Source: Pelagomonas calceolata (taxonomy: Eukaryota; Sar; Pelagophyceae; Pelagomonadales; Pelagomonadaceae). From it: a stretch of 64,000 nucleotides of DNA. This document shows positions 53,348-62,406 of this stretch, piece by piece. The DNA lies in contig CAKKNE010000004.1 in assembly GCA_918797485.1 (NCBI GenBank), forward strand, positions 434,001 through 498,000, given 5' to 3'. Under the pieces are notes generated by a model. It ran no database searches, was not told where the DNA came from, and saw only the letters and a list, made by a program, of their open reading frames with translations. Positions within the stretch are counted from its first letter, which is position 1, and each line of letters opens with the position of its first letter. The translations under genes and the position numbers were made by a program.

Positions 53348-55588
53348 TTAGTCCTCCGAAGACGGCACGAGCGCCTCGACGTACGCCCGGATCAAATCGT
53401 TCATCTCGCGGCCGTGCGGCGTCGCGAACTGGACCTTGGTATGAGATACTTCGTCGCCCTCGACGACGACGAAGGATGCGGACGAGTGGCCCCAGGTCAC
53501 GACGGAGCCGTAGGAGAAGGATTTGAGCACGGCCCGCGACGACGGATCGACCACTAGTAGTGAAGTCGCCGTCACCGCCAATACGACCTGTGACGGATAT
53601 TCCGTAGTTTTCGGCCTGGCCTCGAAGTAGGCGGCACCATACACCGGAATCGCTCTACAGGTGGAGACGTAGGCCCGCCTCGCGTCCTCGGGACTATAAC
53701 CCCGCAACTTTCCGTAAAGCTTCAAAACGCGCTGTTCCAATGAAGCAATCAGATCTCTGTCTGAACGAGCCGAGGGCGGCACATGGTCAGCTAGATGGCC
53801 CTGCACCACGCGCAACGAGTGGTCGTTCCGATCTCCGTATTGCTCTTGCAACGCTAGCGCGGCCAAGGTACAAGCTTCAGGCAAAGAACAGGGATACCGC
53901 TCGTCCAAAATATCTTGGCGCGCTTGCTGGTAGTGCAGCTCCTCCGCACAAGGTGATGACAGGGTATCCGTATAAAAGTACCTCACTTTATACATGAGCT
54001 TGTAGTGCGCCGACTTCCGCCTCTTTTTTTTATCCTGCAATTGCATGCGGTCCCAGTACGCCAGGACGTCCAAAACGCGTTCGTCGTCATCTAAACAGCG
54101 TTCTTGTAACGCCTCGTCGGAGACCTCAAACACTCTAAGACCATCCTGACGGGACACGCCGCCCAGCTCACTTCCAAGAGCGTCGGCCAAATCTAGGGCC
54201 GTGGTCCACGCATCTATTTTGATAGTGAGATGTCTCCCATCGACTAGATAGGCTCGCACCGGAATACCTTCGCCCTTTGAGGTAGCCTGCGCTTCGAGTA
54301 GAGTCGGTTTCTCTCTGCGACAACCAAGCTTCATGACTTGAGGTAAGGCGACCAAACACTTCTCCGCATAACTCGCGACACTTTGCGTGTAGTCCGCCGA
54401 CTCCTGGGTTGAGGACAAGTGTTCCCCGAAGTGCCAACCCACATGAGGTGCTAACTGCTCAGACGGGGGACACGTTGACAATACTGATAGCAGGAGTTCC
54501 CAGCCTCTGATAGCAGATTCGGAGGACGGATTCAAGGTCGTCTGCTTGACGAGCTGGCAGTACACTTCGTCGCGCAGCTCCTGCTTGCATCTCAACAACT
54601 GCCCGATGAGTTTCGTTCTATGACCATCTTTATTCTTCGAGGATGATCGGTCGCCCATGTACCCTGTCACGTTCCTATGAGCTTGTAACGCTTCAGCGAG
54701 TAGATCCGCGTCGCGGCAACAACTTTCCAGTAAAGCTAGCTTCATCGTCGCCCTCTTCCAGCGGCAGATCTTGTCGAGCTCCGTCCGCGCCTTGAACAGG
54801 CCCTTGCGGTGCATCTGGAAGTGGGCCTTGGCAAACGTGGGAAAGTCGTGGCCCTCGTAGTCCTGGGCTAGGGCGGGTACTGATGTACTGAGAGCGATGG
54901 AGTCGTTGTCTTCACTTTCAGATGATGTGGTGTCTAATGAGGTTCTTGTGACCGGTAGTGAAGGGGGCGTCGGTCTTTTCAATGGTGGCGACGCCGGTAA
55001 TGGGGGCGGCGGCACCGGGAGTGAGGGGCGCCGCGCGGGCGGCTCCGTGCGCGTAGGAGGCGCGGGCCCGCGGTAGTCGAGCTCCGTGCTCGACCGGCGC
55101 GCGGGGGGCTCCTTCATAATTGGTGGAGGCGGCACGTGGGCGACGACGTTCGGGGACACGCGCCGTTCCATTTTGGGGGACGTGCGCTCCGGCGACGACT
55201 TCGGGGGCGACGCCGGCGGCGAGGGCAGCGGCGCGAGCTTGCGCGGCTCTTCTTCGGGCTCGTCGAGGCGTCGCTCTTCCGGCTTCGTCCACGACGTCTC
55301 TCCAGTCACCGTGTGGTAGTAGTAGTCGCAGCCACTCGCGTCGTCGCGGCGCGTGCGCCACTCGCCCGCCTCCTCCTTCTCCACCTCCGGTGGCGTCCAG
55401 GACGTCTCTCTGGTACTTTCGTTGTAGTAGTAGGTCGCGCCGGTCGCCGGGTCGAGCCGCGACTGCCACTTGGGCGCTTGCGACGCCTCCGTCGGCCGCT
55501 CCCATCTTACATCATTTCCTCGCGCGTAGTAGGTCGCGCCCGTGGCCGGGTCGACGTGGGCGAGCCAGCCGCCGCCCGCATCGGTCAT
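53348..55588 (-). CDS. Three WW domains plus MyTH4-FERM protein
   Basis: 746 residues. Three WW domains lie at about 8-38, 40-70 and 77-107; WW1 is atypical, and the other two read SRLDPATGATYYYN...TSWTPP and TRRDDASGCDYYYH...TSWTKP. A Pro/Ser-rich linker follows (about 115-260). The MyTH4 domain covers about 262-420 (LFKARTELDKICRWKRATMKLALLESCC, LIGQLLRCKQELRDEVYCQLVKQTT). A FERM module fills the rest, with a ubiquitin-like F1, helical F2 and a PH-like F3. MyTH4-FERM binds microtubules and cargo tails in myosins and kinesins; here no motor is attached. WW domains bind Pro-rich partners. The frame is open further upstream; the chosen ATG directly precedes WW1. Confidence 0.8.
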   Translation of the reverse strand: MTDAGGGWLAHVDPATGATYYARGNDVRWERPTEASQAPKWQSRLDPATGATYYYNESTRETSWTPPEVEKEEAGEWRTRRDDASGCDYYYHTVTGETSWTKPEERRLDEPEEEPRKLAPLPSPPASPPKSSPERTSPKMERRVSPNVVAHVPPPPIMKEPPARRSSTELDYRGPAPPTRTEPPARRPSLPVPPPPLPASPPLKRPTPPSLPVTRTSLDTTSSESEDNDSIALSTSVPALAQDYEGHDFPTFAKAHFQMHRKGLFKARTELDKICRWKRATMKLALLESCCRDADLLAEALQAHRNVTGYMGDRSSSKNKDGHRTKLIGQLLRCKQELRDEVYCQLVKQTTLNPSSESAIRGWELLLSVLSTCPPSEQLAPHVGWHFGEHLSSTQESADYTQSVASYAEKCLVALPQVMKLGCRREKPTLLEAQATSKGEGIPVRAYLVDGRHLTIKIDAWTTALDLADALGSELGGVSRQDGLRVFEVSDEALQERCLDDDERVLDVLAYWDRMQLQDKKKRRKSAHYKLMYKVRYFYTDTLSSPCAEELHYQQARQDILDERYPCSLPEACTLAALALQEQYGDRNDHSLRVVQGHLADHVPPSARSDRDLIASLEQRVLKLYGKLRGYSPEDARRAYVSTCRAIPVYGAAYFEARPKTTEYPSQVVLAVTATSLLVVDPSSRAVLKSFSYGSVVTWGHSSASFVVVEGDEVSHTKVQFATPHGREMNDLIRAYVEALVPSSED

Positions 55589-55843
55589 CTTGGGCAGCCC
55601 CTGAGCCTTGTAAAAAGGCTGCCTTCGTCGCGCGGCGAAGCTGCCTCGGGCCTCTTTACCTATCGAGCTGCGCCGCGGCGTGCGTCGTCGCAGCGGCGGC
55701 GGCGACGGCGGGCCGGTTGGGCCGCGCGCGCCAAGCTCTGTGCCTTTTTGCTTTTTGGTCGTCGCCCCGCACGCGTGGCGCGCGAGACGTCGTCGACGCG
55801 ACCCGAGTGATACTAGACGCGGAGAGAAAGTCACAATACGTTA

Positions 55844-56875
55844 TTACACGAGGCCCACGCCCGCGCGCTCGCTCGACCGCGTCCGCGTCAGCGGCGACGC
55901 GAGTGGCTCCTCGTCGGCCGCAATGCATCGTGGCCGCGCGGGGAACGTCTCGTGGCGCCAGGCCATTCCTAGTAGCACGACGCCGACACCACATAATACG
56001 AGAGACACGGCCAGCGCGGCTCTGAGAGCCGCTGCATGAGCCCACCGAAAGTCCAACGCACTGACAGCTAATACCACCCAGACGTCGCAGCCCGCGTGCG
56101 ACGCCACGAGGAAGGGAAAGCCGAAGGGGTGGCGCTCTCCCAGCCACGTCCAGCATCGACCCGCGAACACCAGTGCGGAAAAGACCACCACAGCGGGTAC
56201 GAAACCGGCGACGACGTAGCCAACCACCCCATGGAAGCTGCCGAAGTAGACCGCCGCGAGCAGACGGCTCGCCTCGGTCTGGTCCGTCGCATCTAGCAAC
56301 CCGCGCCGCCGCCGCCGCGGCGAGGCCTCGTCCTCGTCCGTCTCGTCCTCGGTCGTCGAGACCTCGTCGCTTTCGCGGCGGCCGCCGAGCTGCTTCCCGA
56401 GCTCCGCATGTATATACCCCCTCCAAAATAACTCCTCGACGAGCGGATTCACGGTGCAAAACCAAACTCCCATGAAGACCAGAAACGCATCTCTCATCGT
56501 CGAACCCAGCACCAATCCGCGCTCCGCCGTTCCGTCCCGGATGGCCTTCTCTATTCCCAGCAGTTTTAGAGGTTTTTGGAACATGGTCAGATAAATAAAA
56601 AACCCGCCGAAGCCCACGGCACACAACGTCCCGGTCGTGGCCTGCACGCAGGTCGTCCACTTCCGCGGCTTCGTTAATGATCTTCCTAATCTTTCCACTG
56701 CCTTTATGCCTGTGCTCTCTCGTCTTAGACGTCGTGTGAGGATCGGTCCTCCAACTAAAACGAGTTCGTAGAGCGCCACGGCCAGGAAGACATTTTTTTG
56801 TATTGATAATGCGTAGTAGACGACGAGGCACGGTAGTAACGCATTGACGTGCACCAAGTAGTCGGCTGGCTCCAT
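55844..56875 (-). CDS. CPBP (CAAX-type) intramembrane protease
   Basis: 343 residues with about eight hydrophobic helices. The metal-binding motifs of the CPBP/Rce1 family are in order: EELFWRGY (E-E-x3-R), FGSFHGVVGY (F-x3-H) and HAGCDVWV (H-x3-D). Family members cut prenylated CAAX proteins in the ER or act as plastid membrane proteases; which applies is not clear. An acidic loop of about 30 residues is inserted after the first motif. Divergent from the DUF2237 gene with palindrome P14 between. Confidence 0.8.
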   Translation of the reverse strand: MEPADYLVHVNALLPCLVVYYALSIQKNVFLAVALYELVLVGGPILTRRLRRESTGIKAVERLGRSLTKPRKWTTCVQATTGTLCAVGFGGFFIYLTMFQKPLKLLGIEKAIRDGTAERGLVLGSTMRDAFLVFMGVWFCTVNPLVEELFWRGYIHAELGKQLGGRRESDEVSTTEDETDEDEASPRRRRRGLLDATDQTEASRLLAAVYFGSFHGVVGYVVAGFVPAVVVFSALVFAGRCWTWLGERHPFGFPFLVASHAGCDVWVVLAVSALDFRWAHAAALRAALAVSLVLCGVGVVLLGMAWRHETFPARPRCIAADEEPLASPLTRTRSSERAGVGLV

Positions 56876-57243
56876 TGATGTGTTTGCTTGCGCTGTGTAT
56901 CCCAGATGGAGGTGTGTGCCGTAAAAATACGGGGCTCGCGCGGGGCGCGCGTGGTGCGGCGGGCTGGCTGGCTGTCCGAACGGGTCCTGCGCGTGTAGCC
57001 AAGGGCCAAAGGGCTACGAGCGAGGCGCACAGCCTGATTTACGCCAAAGCGCATGCTTCCTAGTGCCTTAGTGCGCTAGCTGATTACGAGAGCATCGGCA
57101 TCTTTGACAGGCTCAGAAGCTCCGCCTCGCAGTCTTTTGAACCTCACGTCTCGTACAGCCCGTTGCCATATATTTCTACGCGCACACGAAGCGTGGTTCG
57201 AGTCAAATCGCCCCAGATCCTGCGAAATACGACCGGAACGCGA
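56876..57243. other. Bidirectional intergenic region with P14
   Basis: A 368-bp spacer between divergent genes with palindrome P14 at 57059-57080; nothing else recognised. Confidence 0.5.
57059..57080 (+). promoter_or_regulatory. CTAG palindrome P14
   Basis: CCTAGTGCCTTAGTG, CGCTAGC. 163 bp from the DUF2237 ATG and 184 bp from the protease ATG. Confidence 0.6.
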
Positions 57244-57804
57244 ATGGCCCGCTTCTTGGCACTCGTTGGCGCCGCTGCGGCCCTGCGACCACATACACGC
57301 CTCTACGCAGAACCCGCAAAAGGACCAGGCATCCAGGTGCCTAGAAACGTCCTAGGAGGCGACCTCGAATGCTGCTGCGCCGACGTAAGGGGAAGCGGCA
57401 TCGGCACGGGCTTCTATAGGGACGGCCACTGCTCGACCGGCCAAGACGACGAGGGCCGGCACACGGTCTGCATCGAGGCGACTAAAGAGTTCCTCGAATT
57501 CTCGGCGAGCGTGGGCAACGACCTCAGTACTCCCAATCCGCAGTGGATGTTTCCGGGCGTCATGCCGGGCGACCAGTGGTGCCTCTGCGCCGCGAGATAT
57601 GCTCAAGCAGTACAAGCGGGCAAGCAGCCGAAGGTGCACCTCGCGCGCACCCACGAACGGACGTTGGATCACGTCCCGCTCGAGGTGCTGCTCGAGAACG
57701 GCGTCGACGCCGACGCCGCGCGTGCTACTTTAGAGTCCGTCGACGAGCAGCGCCAGGCGCTCGAAGGGCTCTTTTCTCGGGTCGCGAACCCCGGTGAGGA
57801 GTAA
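57244..57804 (+). CDS. DUF2237 family protein, possibly organelle-targeted
   Basis: 186 residues. The first ~20 (MARFLALVGAAAALRPHTRL) look like a signal or transit peptide. The DUF2237 core follows: NVLGGDLECCCAD, TGFYRDGHCSTG, GRHTVCIEATKEFLEFSASVGNDLSTPNP, FPGVMPGDQWCLCAARYAQA. This is highly conserved from bacteria to plants, with several invariant cysteines, but no known reaction. The C-terminal ~45 residues form an extra helical tail. The frame is open upstream; the chosen ATG gives the targeting-like peptide. Confidence 0.8.
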   Translation: MARFLALVGAAAALRPHTRLYAEPAKGPGIQVPRNVLGGDLECCCADVRGSGIGTGFYRDGHCSTGQDDEGRHTVCIEATKEFLEFSASVGNDLSTPNPQWMFPGVMPGDQWCLCAARYAQAVQAGKQPKVHLARTHERTLDHVPLEVLLENGVDADAARATLESVDEQRQALEGLFSRVANPGEE

Positions 57805-57825
57805 ATCGATCAATTGTGTGACACA

Positions 57826-58965
57826 TTAATTAGACAACATGAAGCTTTCGTTTGCCGGCCCGGCCGACCGCACCCACAGGTCATTGAACCGGAGCCCGCC
57901 GCCCGCGCGCCGTCGCAGGAAAAACGCTATTTTGGACGCGCAGTCGGCGACCGCTCGCTTCGGCGAGCACCTTCGTTCCGCGCGGACGCACACGGAATCG
58001 TTGGAAGCCACGACGACGAACCGGGCCAGCTCGCCCTCGACCAACGGTTCTTCCAGAGACTCGCCAATAATAGGAAAGGAAACGCCGTCGACCGTCGCCG
58101 CATGCGTACCAATAACCTTCAACGCGGCGATGAGGTCGCCGCTACTATCGGCGTTGAACCGTCGCGTGCATTCCTCGTCCTTGAATAAACACACAAGAGA
58201 CGTGTGGCCGCACGCGTAGTGGCCCTGCTTGTGGTAGAACAGAAGTCCATCTCGCAGGTAAGGTAACGGCGCCCGATAGGCTTTTGCGAGACCTTGCCGG
58301 TCGCAGTCGAAGTACGGCGCTACTTCCAGCTTGAATTCGTCCTCGTCACAGGCTTCCTGTTGACACTCGGCGAGCTTCGTCCGCAACCAGTAAAATCGAA
58401 ATTCTGCGGCACAGGTGTACAGGTCGTAGCCGCCCCAGCACATGCAATCCGTAATAATGTATGTTGAGGAGTGCTCGACGAAGACGCAATCGAGGATCGT
58501 TTGTGGTTTATGTTTTGTCCTTGTAGATCCACCGGGTAAACAATCACAAGTGAACTGGTGTAGTCTATCCCCAGAAGTCTGTCTGGTATCGACCTTGCCC
58601 TTCGAGGCTACGAGGACGACTCTTCGACCCTCCGGTCTAGGCATACAAAACCAGCCCTCAGATGTATTGGTACCGTTTAGATCGTCCGGTATATCACATA
58701 ACCAATCATAGCTACAAAGCTCGCCGGACCAGCGCTCGGCTCGTTGTCTCGCTTCGTCGAAGGCTCGTTGCTTTTTTCTTTGCGCTTTCGTGAGCTGTTG
58801 ATCCACTTCTATCTGTGGCTCAGGCTCGAGCGCGCGGAAGCGGTTCGAGCGGTCGCTCCTTGCGTCCTTCTGCCGTTTCAGCGCTTCTTTTCGACGTCGT
58901 TCCTGGTGGAGCTCGAGGCGCGCGCTCGTGCGGTGCTGGGCGGCTCTTGCCTCTAGCGCTGACAT
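57826..58965 (-). CDS. SNUPN: Snurportin-1 (m3G-cap snRNP import adaptor)
   Basis: 379 residues. The N-terminus is Arg/Lys-rich and helical (RRRKEALKRQKDARSDRSNRF), in the position of the importin-beta-binding domain. The cap-binding domain is clear: WFCMPRPEGRRVVLVASKG, RLHQFTCDCLPGGS, TILDCVF, YIITDCMCWGGYDLYTCAAEFRFYWLRTKL, DGLLFYHKQGHYACGHTSLVCLF. Snurportin binds the trimethylguanosine cap of spliceosomal snRNAs and carries snRNPs into the nucleus with importin-beta. The C-terminal ~80 residues continue past the usual domain end. An in-frame ATG at 59094 would add 43 residues; the shorter start was chosen to keep distance from P15. Confidence 0.85.
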   Translation of the reverse strand: MSALEARAAQHRTSARLELHQERRRKEALKRQKDARSDRSNRFRALEPEPQIEVDQQLTKAQRKKQRAFDEARQRAERWSGELCSYDWLCDIPDDLNGTNTSEGWFCMPRPEGRRVVLVASKGKVDTRQTSGDRLHQFTCDCLPGGSTRTKHKPQTILDCVFVEHSSTYIITDCMCWGGYDLYTCAAEFRFYWLRTKLAECQQEACDEDEFKLEVAPYFDCDRQGLAKAYRAPLPYLRDGLLFYHKQGHYACGHTSLVCLFKDEECTRRFNADSSGDLIAALKVIGTHAATVDGVSFPIIGESLEEPLVEGELARFVVVASNDSVCVRAERRCSPKRAVADCASKIAFFLRRRAGGGLRFNDLWVRSAGPANESFMLSN

Positions 58966-59333
58966 AGCGGCGACGGCGTGAGGCACAGCTTGACCAGCCC
59001 TGCTATATATTTGCGCACACAGATACGGCAATTCGCTTTCGCAGCCAAGTTCGATCGATAGATAACTCACACAGGCAAGATATCTATTGATCAAGCACTG
59101 CGCTTAGGCCTTTTTTGCTCGGCGGGTGAGCCGGTGCTAGCGTCCTGTAAGACACTAGCAAAAAACCGACACTCGGCAGCGCCGCACCTGGTGCACAGCC
59201 GAGGCCACAGACGTCGCGCGGACGACGACCAGCAGCAGCCACGCCGTCGGCGCGCCCCCACAGCGCGGCCGGCAGCCAGTGAGGACCAGTTCCACAGCCC
59301 CAGTGAGGCGGGCAGCCTCCAGCATCGTCAAAG
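58966..59333. other. Bidirectional intergenic region with P15
   Basis: A 368-bp spacer between divergent genes with palindrome P15 at 59136-59159; nothing else recognised. Confidence 0.5.
59136..59159 (-). promoter_or_regulatory. CTAG palindrome P15
   Basis: Minus-strand GCTAGTGTCTTACAGGA, CGCTAGC. 171 bp from the snurportin ATG and 174 bp from the MORN ATG. On the plus strand it is followed by AAAAAA, as is P17. Confidence 0.7.
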
Positions 59334-61187
59334 ATGCAAAATGACACGGCCTTCCAGATGGTCCACCGCGACGGCAAGATCTACCGCAAGGGCACGAAGA
59401 TGTACCCGAACTTGGACCGGTACCATGGCGAGTTCATCCAGGGGAGACGGGAAGGTTTAGGGTTACTTACCTATGCGAATGGTAATACCTACGACGGCGA
59501 GTGGATCAACAACCTGTTCCACGGTCATGGGGTGTTTTCTTCCGTTGATTTTATGAATGTTGCACCGGGCATACCGCACACGGGTCAACGGTACGAGGGC
59601 GCCTACGAATATGGTCGTAAACATGGCAAAGGCATCCAGCATCTACAAGATGGGTCGGTGTACGACGGCGAATTCAAGAACAACTTGTTTCATGGCGAAG
59701 GCGTGCTAAAGACGAAGAAAGGAGACAAGTTGATGGGTGTGTTTGAGAGGGGCAAGATCTCTGGGAGTGGTAAAATCCAATTCGCCAATGGCGATAGTTA
59801 TGATGGCCAATTGCAGGGTGGCCGCTTCCACGGCAAGGGCAAATTCATTTATAATGGGGGAGGTACGTATGACGGTCACTACAAGCACGGCGAGTTTCAC
59901 GGAGAAGGGACGCGAGTGTTCAGTAATGGCTCCGTATACAGTGGTAATTTTGTAAGTGGCATGCAGGAAGGCGAAGGCATGCTCCACAAGGCGAACAATG
60001 ACCAGTACGTGGGCATGTGGTACCGGGACCTACCGGAGGGGAGGGGCGTGTTGATGTATGGCCATGGCGACCGCTTCGAAGGTTTATTTAGTGGTGGTAT
60101 GTTTTGTGGGAGAGGTCGATATACGTGGAGTGATGGTGGTTTTTATGAAGGTCAGTATCAGGATAAGGGTCGGCAGAAGGCTTCCAAAAGTAGTGGTTTG
60201 AGGAACGGCTTTGGCGTACGATGGTGGGTCAGTGGGAATATGTATGAAGGCGAGTGGTGTAATGATAAAATGGAAGGTACGGGGAAGTTTGTTACTGCCG
60301 ATAACGGTCCCACGTATACGGGTCAATTCAAGGACAATAGGAAGCATGGACAAGGTAGGGAGCAGTGGGGGAATCAACTCGGTGTTGATTATTGTTGCGG
60401 CATGGGCTTCAAGCATAAGGGTCGCGGGTTCTGTCGCTATGAAGGTAGTTATAAGAACGATCAGTTTGATGGCCGAGGGTACTTTGTTTGTATTGACGGT
60501 CGATCTTACGAGGGCGAGTGGAGTCAAGGGAAAAGATGTGGGTTTGGAAGACAGGTGTTGTGTCCGGCTGTGGAGCGGGGGGATGCTACACGATGTAACA
60601 TAGGGGGCAACAACGGCTTGTATCGACCTCTCAAATATGTCGGTGGTTGGCAGGACGATAAACGGCAAGGACATGGGTTGTTGGAGCGGATGGACGGCTC
60701 GACGCTCGAAGGGCTGTTCGTCGAGGGGTTCATAGATGGTTCTGTTACGATAACATATGCAGATGGAAGGAAGGACACGGCGCTGTATGAACGAGGTTCT
60801 AGAATAGGATGGACCGATCAGAAGCAACACACGTCCACCAGAAACTGGGCCGACACGGGTATTGATCGGGATCTGTATCGAGAAGTAGGGCGGTCGGCGT
60901 CGCCCTGGACGCTTACTGGTAGAATGCGCGAGGCGGATCTGTCGTGGTTACCTTTGGCCGTGAAGCAGCGCCGGTTGCAGTTCGAGCGGAGAAGGCTGAA
61001 GGGTCGTTTGAAGTTGCTGGGGCGGTCGTTGGGCCAGGTGAAGACGGCGGAGTTGGACATGGACGCGGTCGAGCGGAACCGCGACGTCGTCCATCAGCGG
61101 GAGCAGGCGCGGCGGGCGAGTCTTGAAGAGAGGGACGCGGACTACGACAAGCGGGCCTGGGCGTCGATGTACAACCCGGGGGAGTAA
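59334..61187 (+). CDS. MORN-repeat protein
   Basis: 617 residues. About 14-16 MORN repeats span residues 28-490, each with the YxGxWxxGxxxGxGxxxxxxG pattern (for example YDGEWINNLFHGHGVF and YEGEWSQGKRCGFGR). A short insert near 280-290 and a longer one near 385-420 (VLCPAVERGDATRCN) interrupt the series. The C-terminal ~120 residues are basic and coiled-coil-like. MORN arrays act as membrane- or cytoskeleton-associated scaffolds, and some bind phosphoinositides. No kinase domain is attached. No intron. Confidence 0.85.
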   Translation: MQNDTAFQMVHRDGKIYRKGTKMYPNLDRYHGEFIQGRREGLGLLTYANGNTYDGEWINNLFHGHGVFSSVDFMNVAPGIPHTGQRYEGAYEYGRKHGKGIQHLQDGSVYDGEFKNNLFHGEGVLKTKKGDKLMGVFERGKISGSGKIQFANGDSYDGQLQGGRFHGKGKFIYNGGGTYDGHYKHGEFHGEGTRVFSNGSVYSGNFVSGMQEGEGMLHKANNDQYVGMWYRDLPEGRGVLMYGHGDRFEGLFSGGMFCGRGRYTWSDGGFYEGQYQDKGRQKASKSSGLRNGFGVRWWVSGNMYEGEWCNDKMEGTGKFVTADNGPTYTGQFKDNRKHGQGREQWGNQLGVDYCCGMGFKHKGRGFCRYEGSYKNDQFDGRGYFVCIDGRSYEGEWSQGKRCGFGRQVLCPAVERGDATRCNIGGNNGLYRPLKYVGGWQDDKRQGHGLLERMDGSTLEGLFVEGFIDGSVTITYADGRKDTALYERGSRIGWTDQKQHTSTRNWADTGIDRDLYREVGRSASPWTLTGRMREADLSWLPLAVKQRRLQFERRRLKGRLKLLGRSLGQVKTAELDMDAVERNRDVVHQREQARRASLEERDADYDKRAWASMYNPGE

Positions 61188-61207
61188 TGTGTGCTTTTTG
61201 TTTTTTT

Positions 61208-61229
61208 CTAGTGTGTTACTGATGCTAGC
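61208..61229 (+). promoter_or_regulatory. CTAG palindrome P16
   Basis: CTAGTGTGTTACTGA, TGCTAGC. 97 bp upstream of the next ATG and 20 bp after the MORN stop. Confidence 0.6.
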
Positions 61230-61325
61230 TTCATGTTTTTGCGCCTCAATTTGCTTGGTGGACGAGCGCCGCTTCCCACAACTGCGCACGCACGATTCGG
61301 CCTTTCTGCACGTTAGAATTGGCAA

Positions 61326-62207
61326 ATGGTGGCCACGCGCACTGCCAGGCGCGCGGCCCACAACCGTAGCCTCCCATTTCTGGCGCTGTGGTCGCGAGAC
61401 GATGTGACCGACTCGGTGGTGGATTTTCTGCCGACGCCGACCATCGCGGTGCTTCCAATAGTTGCCAAGCCACTCCGCGCCGCGCAGCAGCGCGTGCTCC
61501 TCACAGCAATAAGACGGCGCGGCAAGACCGCGCCGAGCCCGCCGACGACGCAAGCGTGCCTCGAAGTACTTGGTCTCCCTTATCTCTGCGAGAAGTGGGA
61601 GCGAGGGCTGGAACAATGGAGAGTGGAGCACAGTGCTGCGTACACCGTGAAACCATTCCGCGGCGGTGGATCCTGTCTCGAGATCGTCAAGGGCAATTCT
61701 AGTATGGGTCCTGGAACAGGAGTACACCGAGGTCTTGCTCGCGACATTGACGGCGAGAATCTGCTGGTGACACGGTTCCGGGTGACAGTGAGCCTCGGGA
61801 ATCAAACTGACGCCGTGGGCTACGTATTGCTCTGCGGTCCTGGAGGGGATTTCTTCGATTCCATGGGCGGCGTGAGATTCGACAAAGACCGTTTAACGGG
61901 AGTACAGACACTCGTTTGGTGTAGTTTCAGAGGAGGAACACGGGACCTCTGCAATGCGAAGTCCAACAGGCCATACACCGTCGATGCGATCTTTCATCAT
62001 GAATCGGCGACTACGAACCGCGGCTCGGTCGACATTTCCGTCAACGGGCGACCGGTCGTTACGGGGCTGGCAGTCAATTACAAGCCCCTCTCGTCGATCA
62101 GTGTCTACAACTTTTCCGGTGGAAGATGTGAGATCGGAGAAATCGAGGTGTGGTACAAGGTGGCTGAAGCAAATCAGATGTGGGATGAATACGCCCCCAT
62201 CCTATGA
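61326..62207 (+). CDS. F-box-like protein with beta-sandwich C-terminal domain
   Basis: 293 residues. Residues about 15-60 (LPFLALWSRDDVTDSVVDFLPTPTIAVLPIV) have an F-box-like pattern, though weak. The C-terminal ~190 residues alternate beta strands in the manner of a concanavalin/LamG-like sandwich (LLVTRFRVTVSL, VGYVLLCGPGG, SVDISVNGRPV, ISVYNFSGGRCEIGEIEVWY). If the F-box is real, this would be a substrate receptor of an SCF ubiquitin ligase with a sugar- or peptide-binding sandwich. Function otherwise unknown. It is packed tightly between neighbours, each spacer holding one palindrome. Confidence 0.5.
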   Translation: MVATRTARRAAHNRSLPFLALWSRDDVTDSVVDFLPTPTIAVLPIVAKPLRAAQQRVLLTAIRRRGKTAPSPPTTQACLEVLGLPYLCEKWERGLEQWRVEHSAAYTVKPFRGGGSCLEIVKGNSSMGPGTGVHRGLARDIDGENLLVTRFRVTVSLGNQTDAVGYVLLCGPGGDFFDSMGGVRFDKDRLTGVQTLVWCSFRGGTRDLCNAKSNRPYTVDAIFHHESATTNRGSVDISVNGRPVVTGLAVNYKPLSSISVYNFSGGRCEIGEIEVWYKVAEANQMWDEYAPIL

Positions 62208-62226
62208 GTAAGTATGTGCAACGCGT

Positions 62227-62250
62227 GCTAGCGGCATGTAAGACACTAGC
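62227..62250 (-). promoter_or_regulatory. CTAG palindrome P17
   Basis: Minus-strand GCTAGTGTCTTACATGC, CGCTAGC. 156 bp upstream of the kinase ATG, 19 bp after the previous stop, and followed on the plus strand by AAAAAAA. Confidence 0.7.
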
Positions 62251-62406
62251 AAAAAAAGCGCTGTGGCGCAGCGCAAAAGCTGGGCCGTGCCTGTGCCACA
62301 CCGGCAGGGGAACGCAGAGAGAGGCAGCCCCGCCCGGCGGCACGCCGTCGCAGGCAAGGGCAGCCCCGCGCGCGGTCGCGCTGCGCCGCGCCATCGCAGA
62401 AACACA

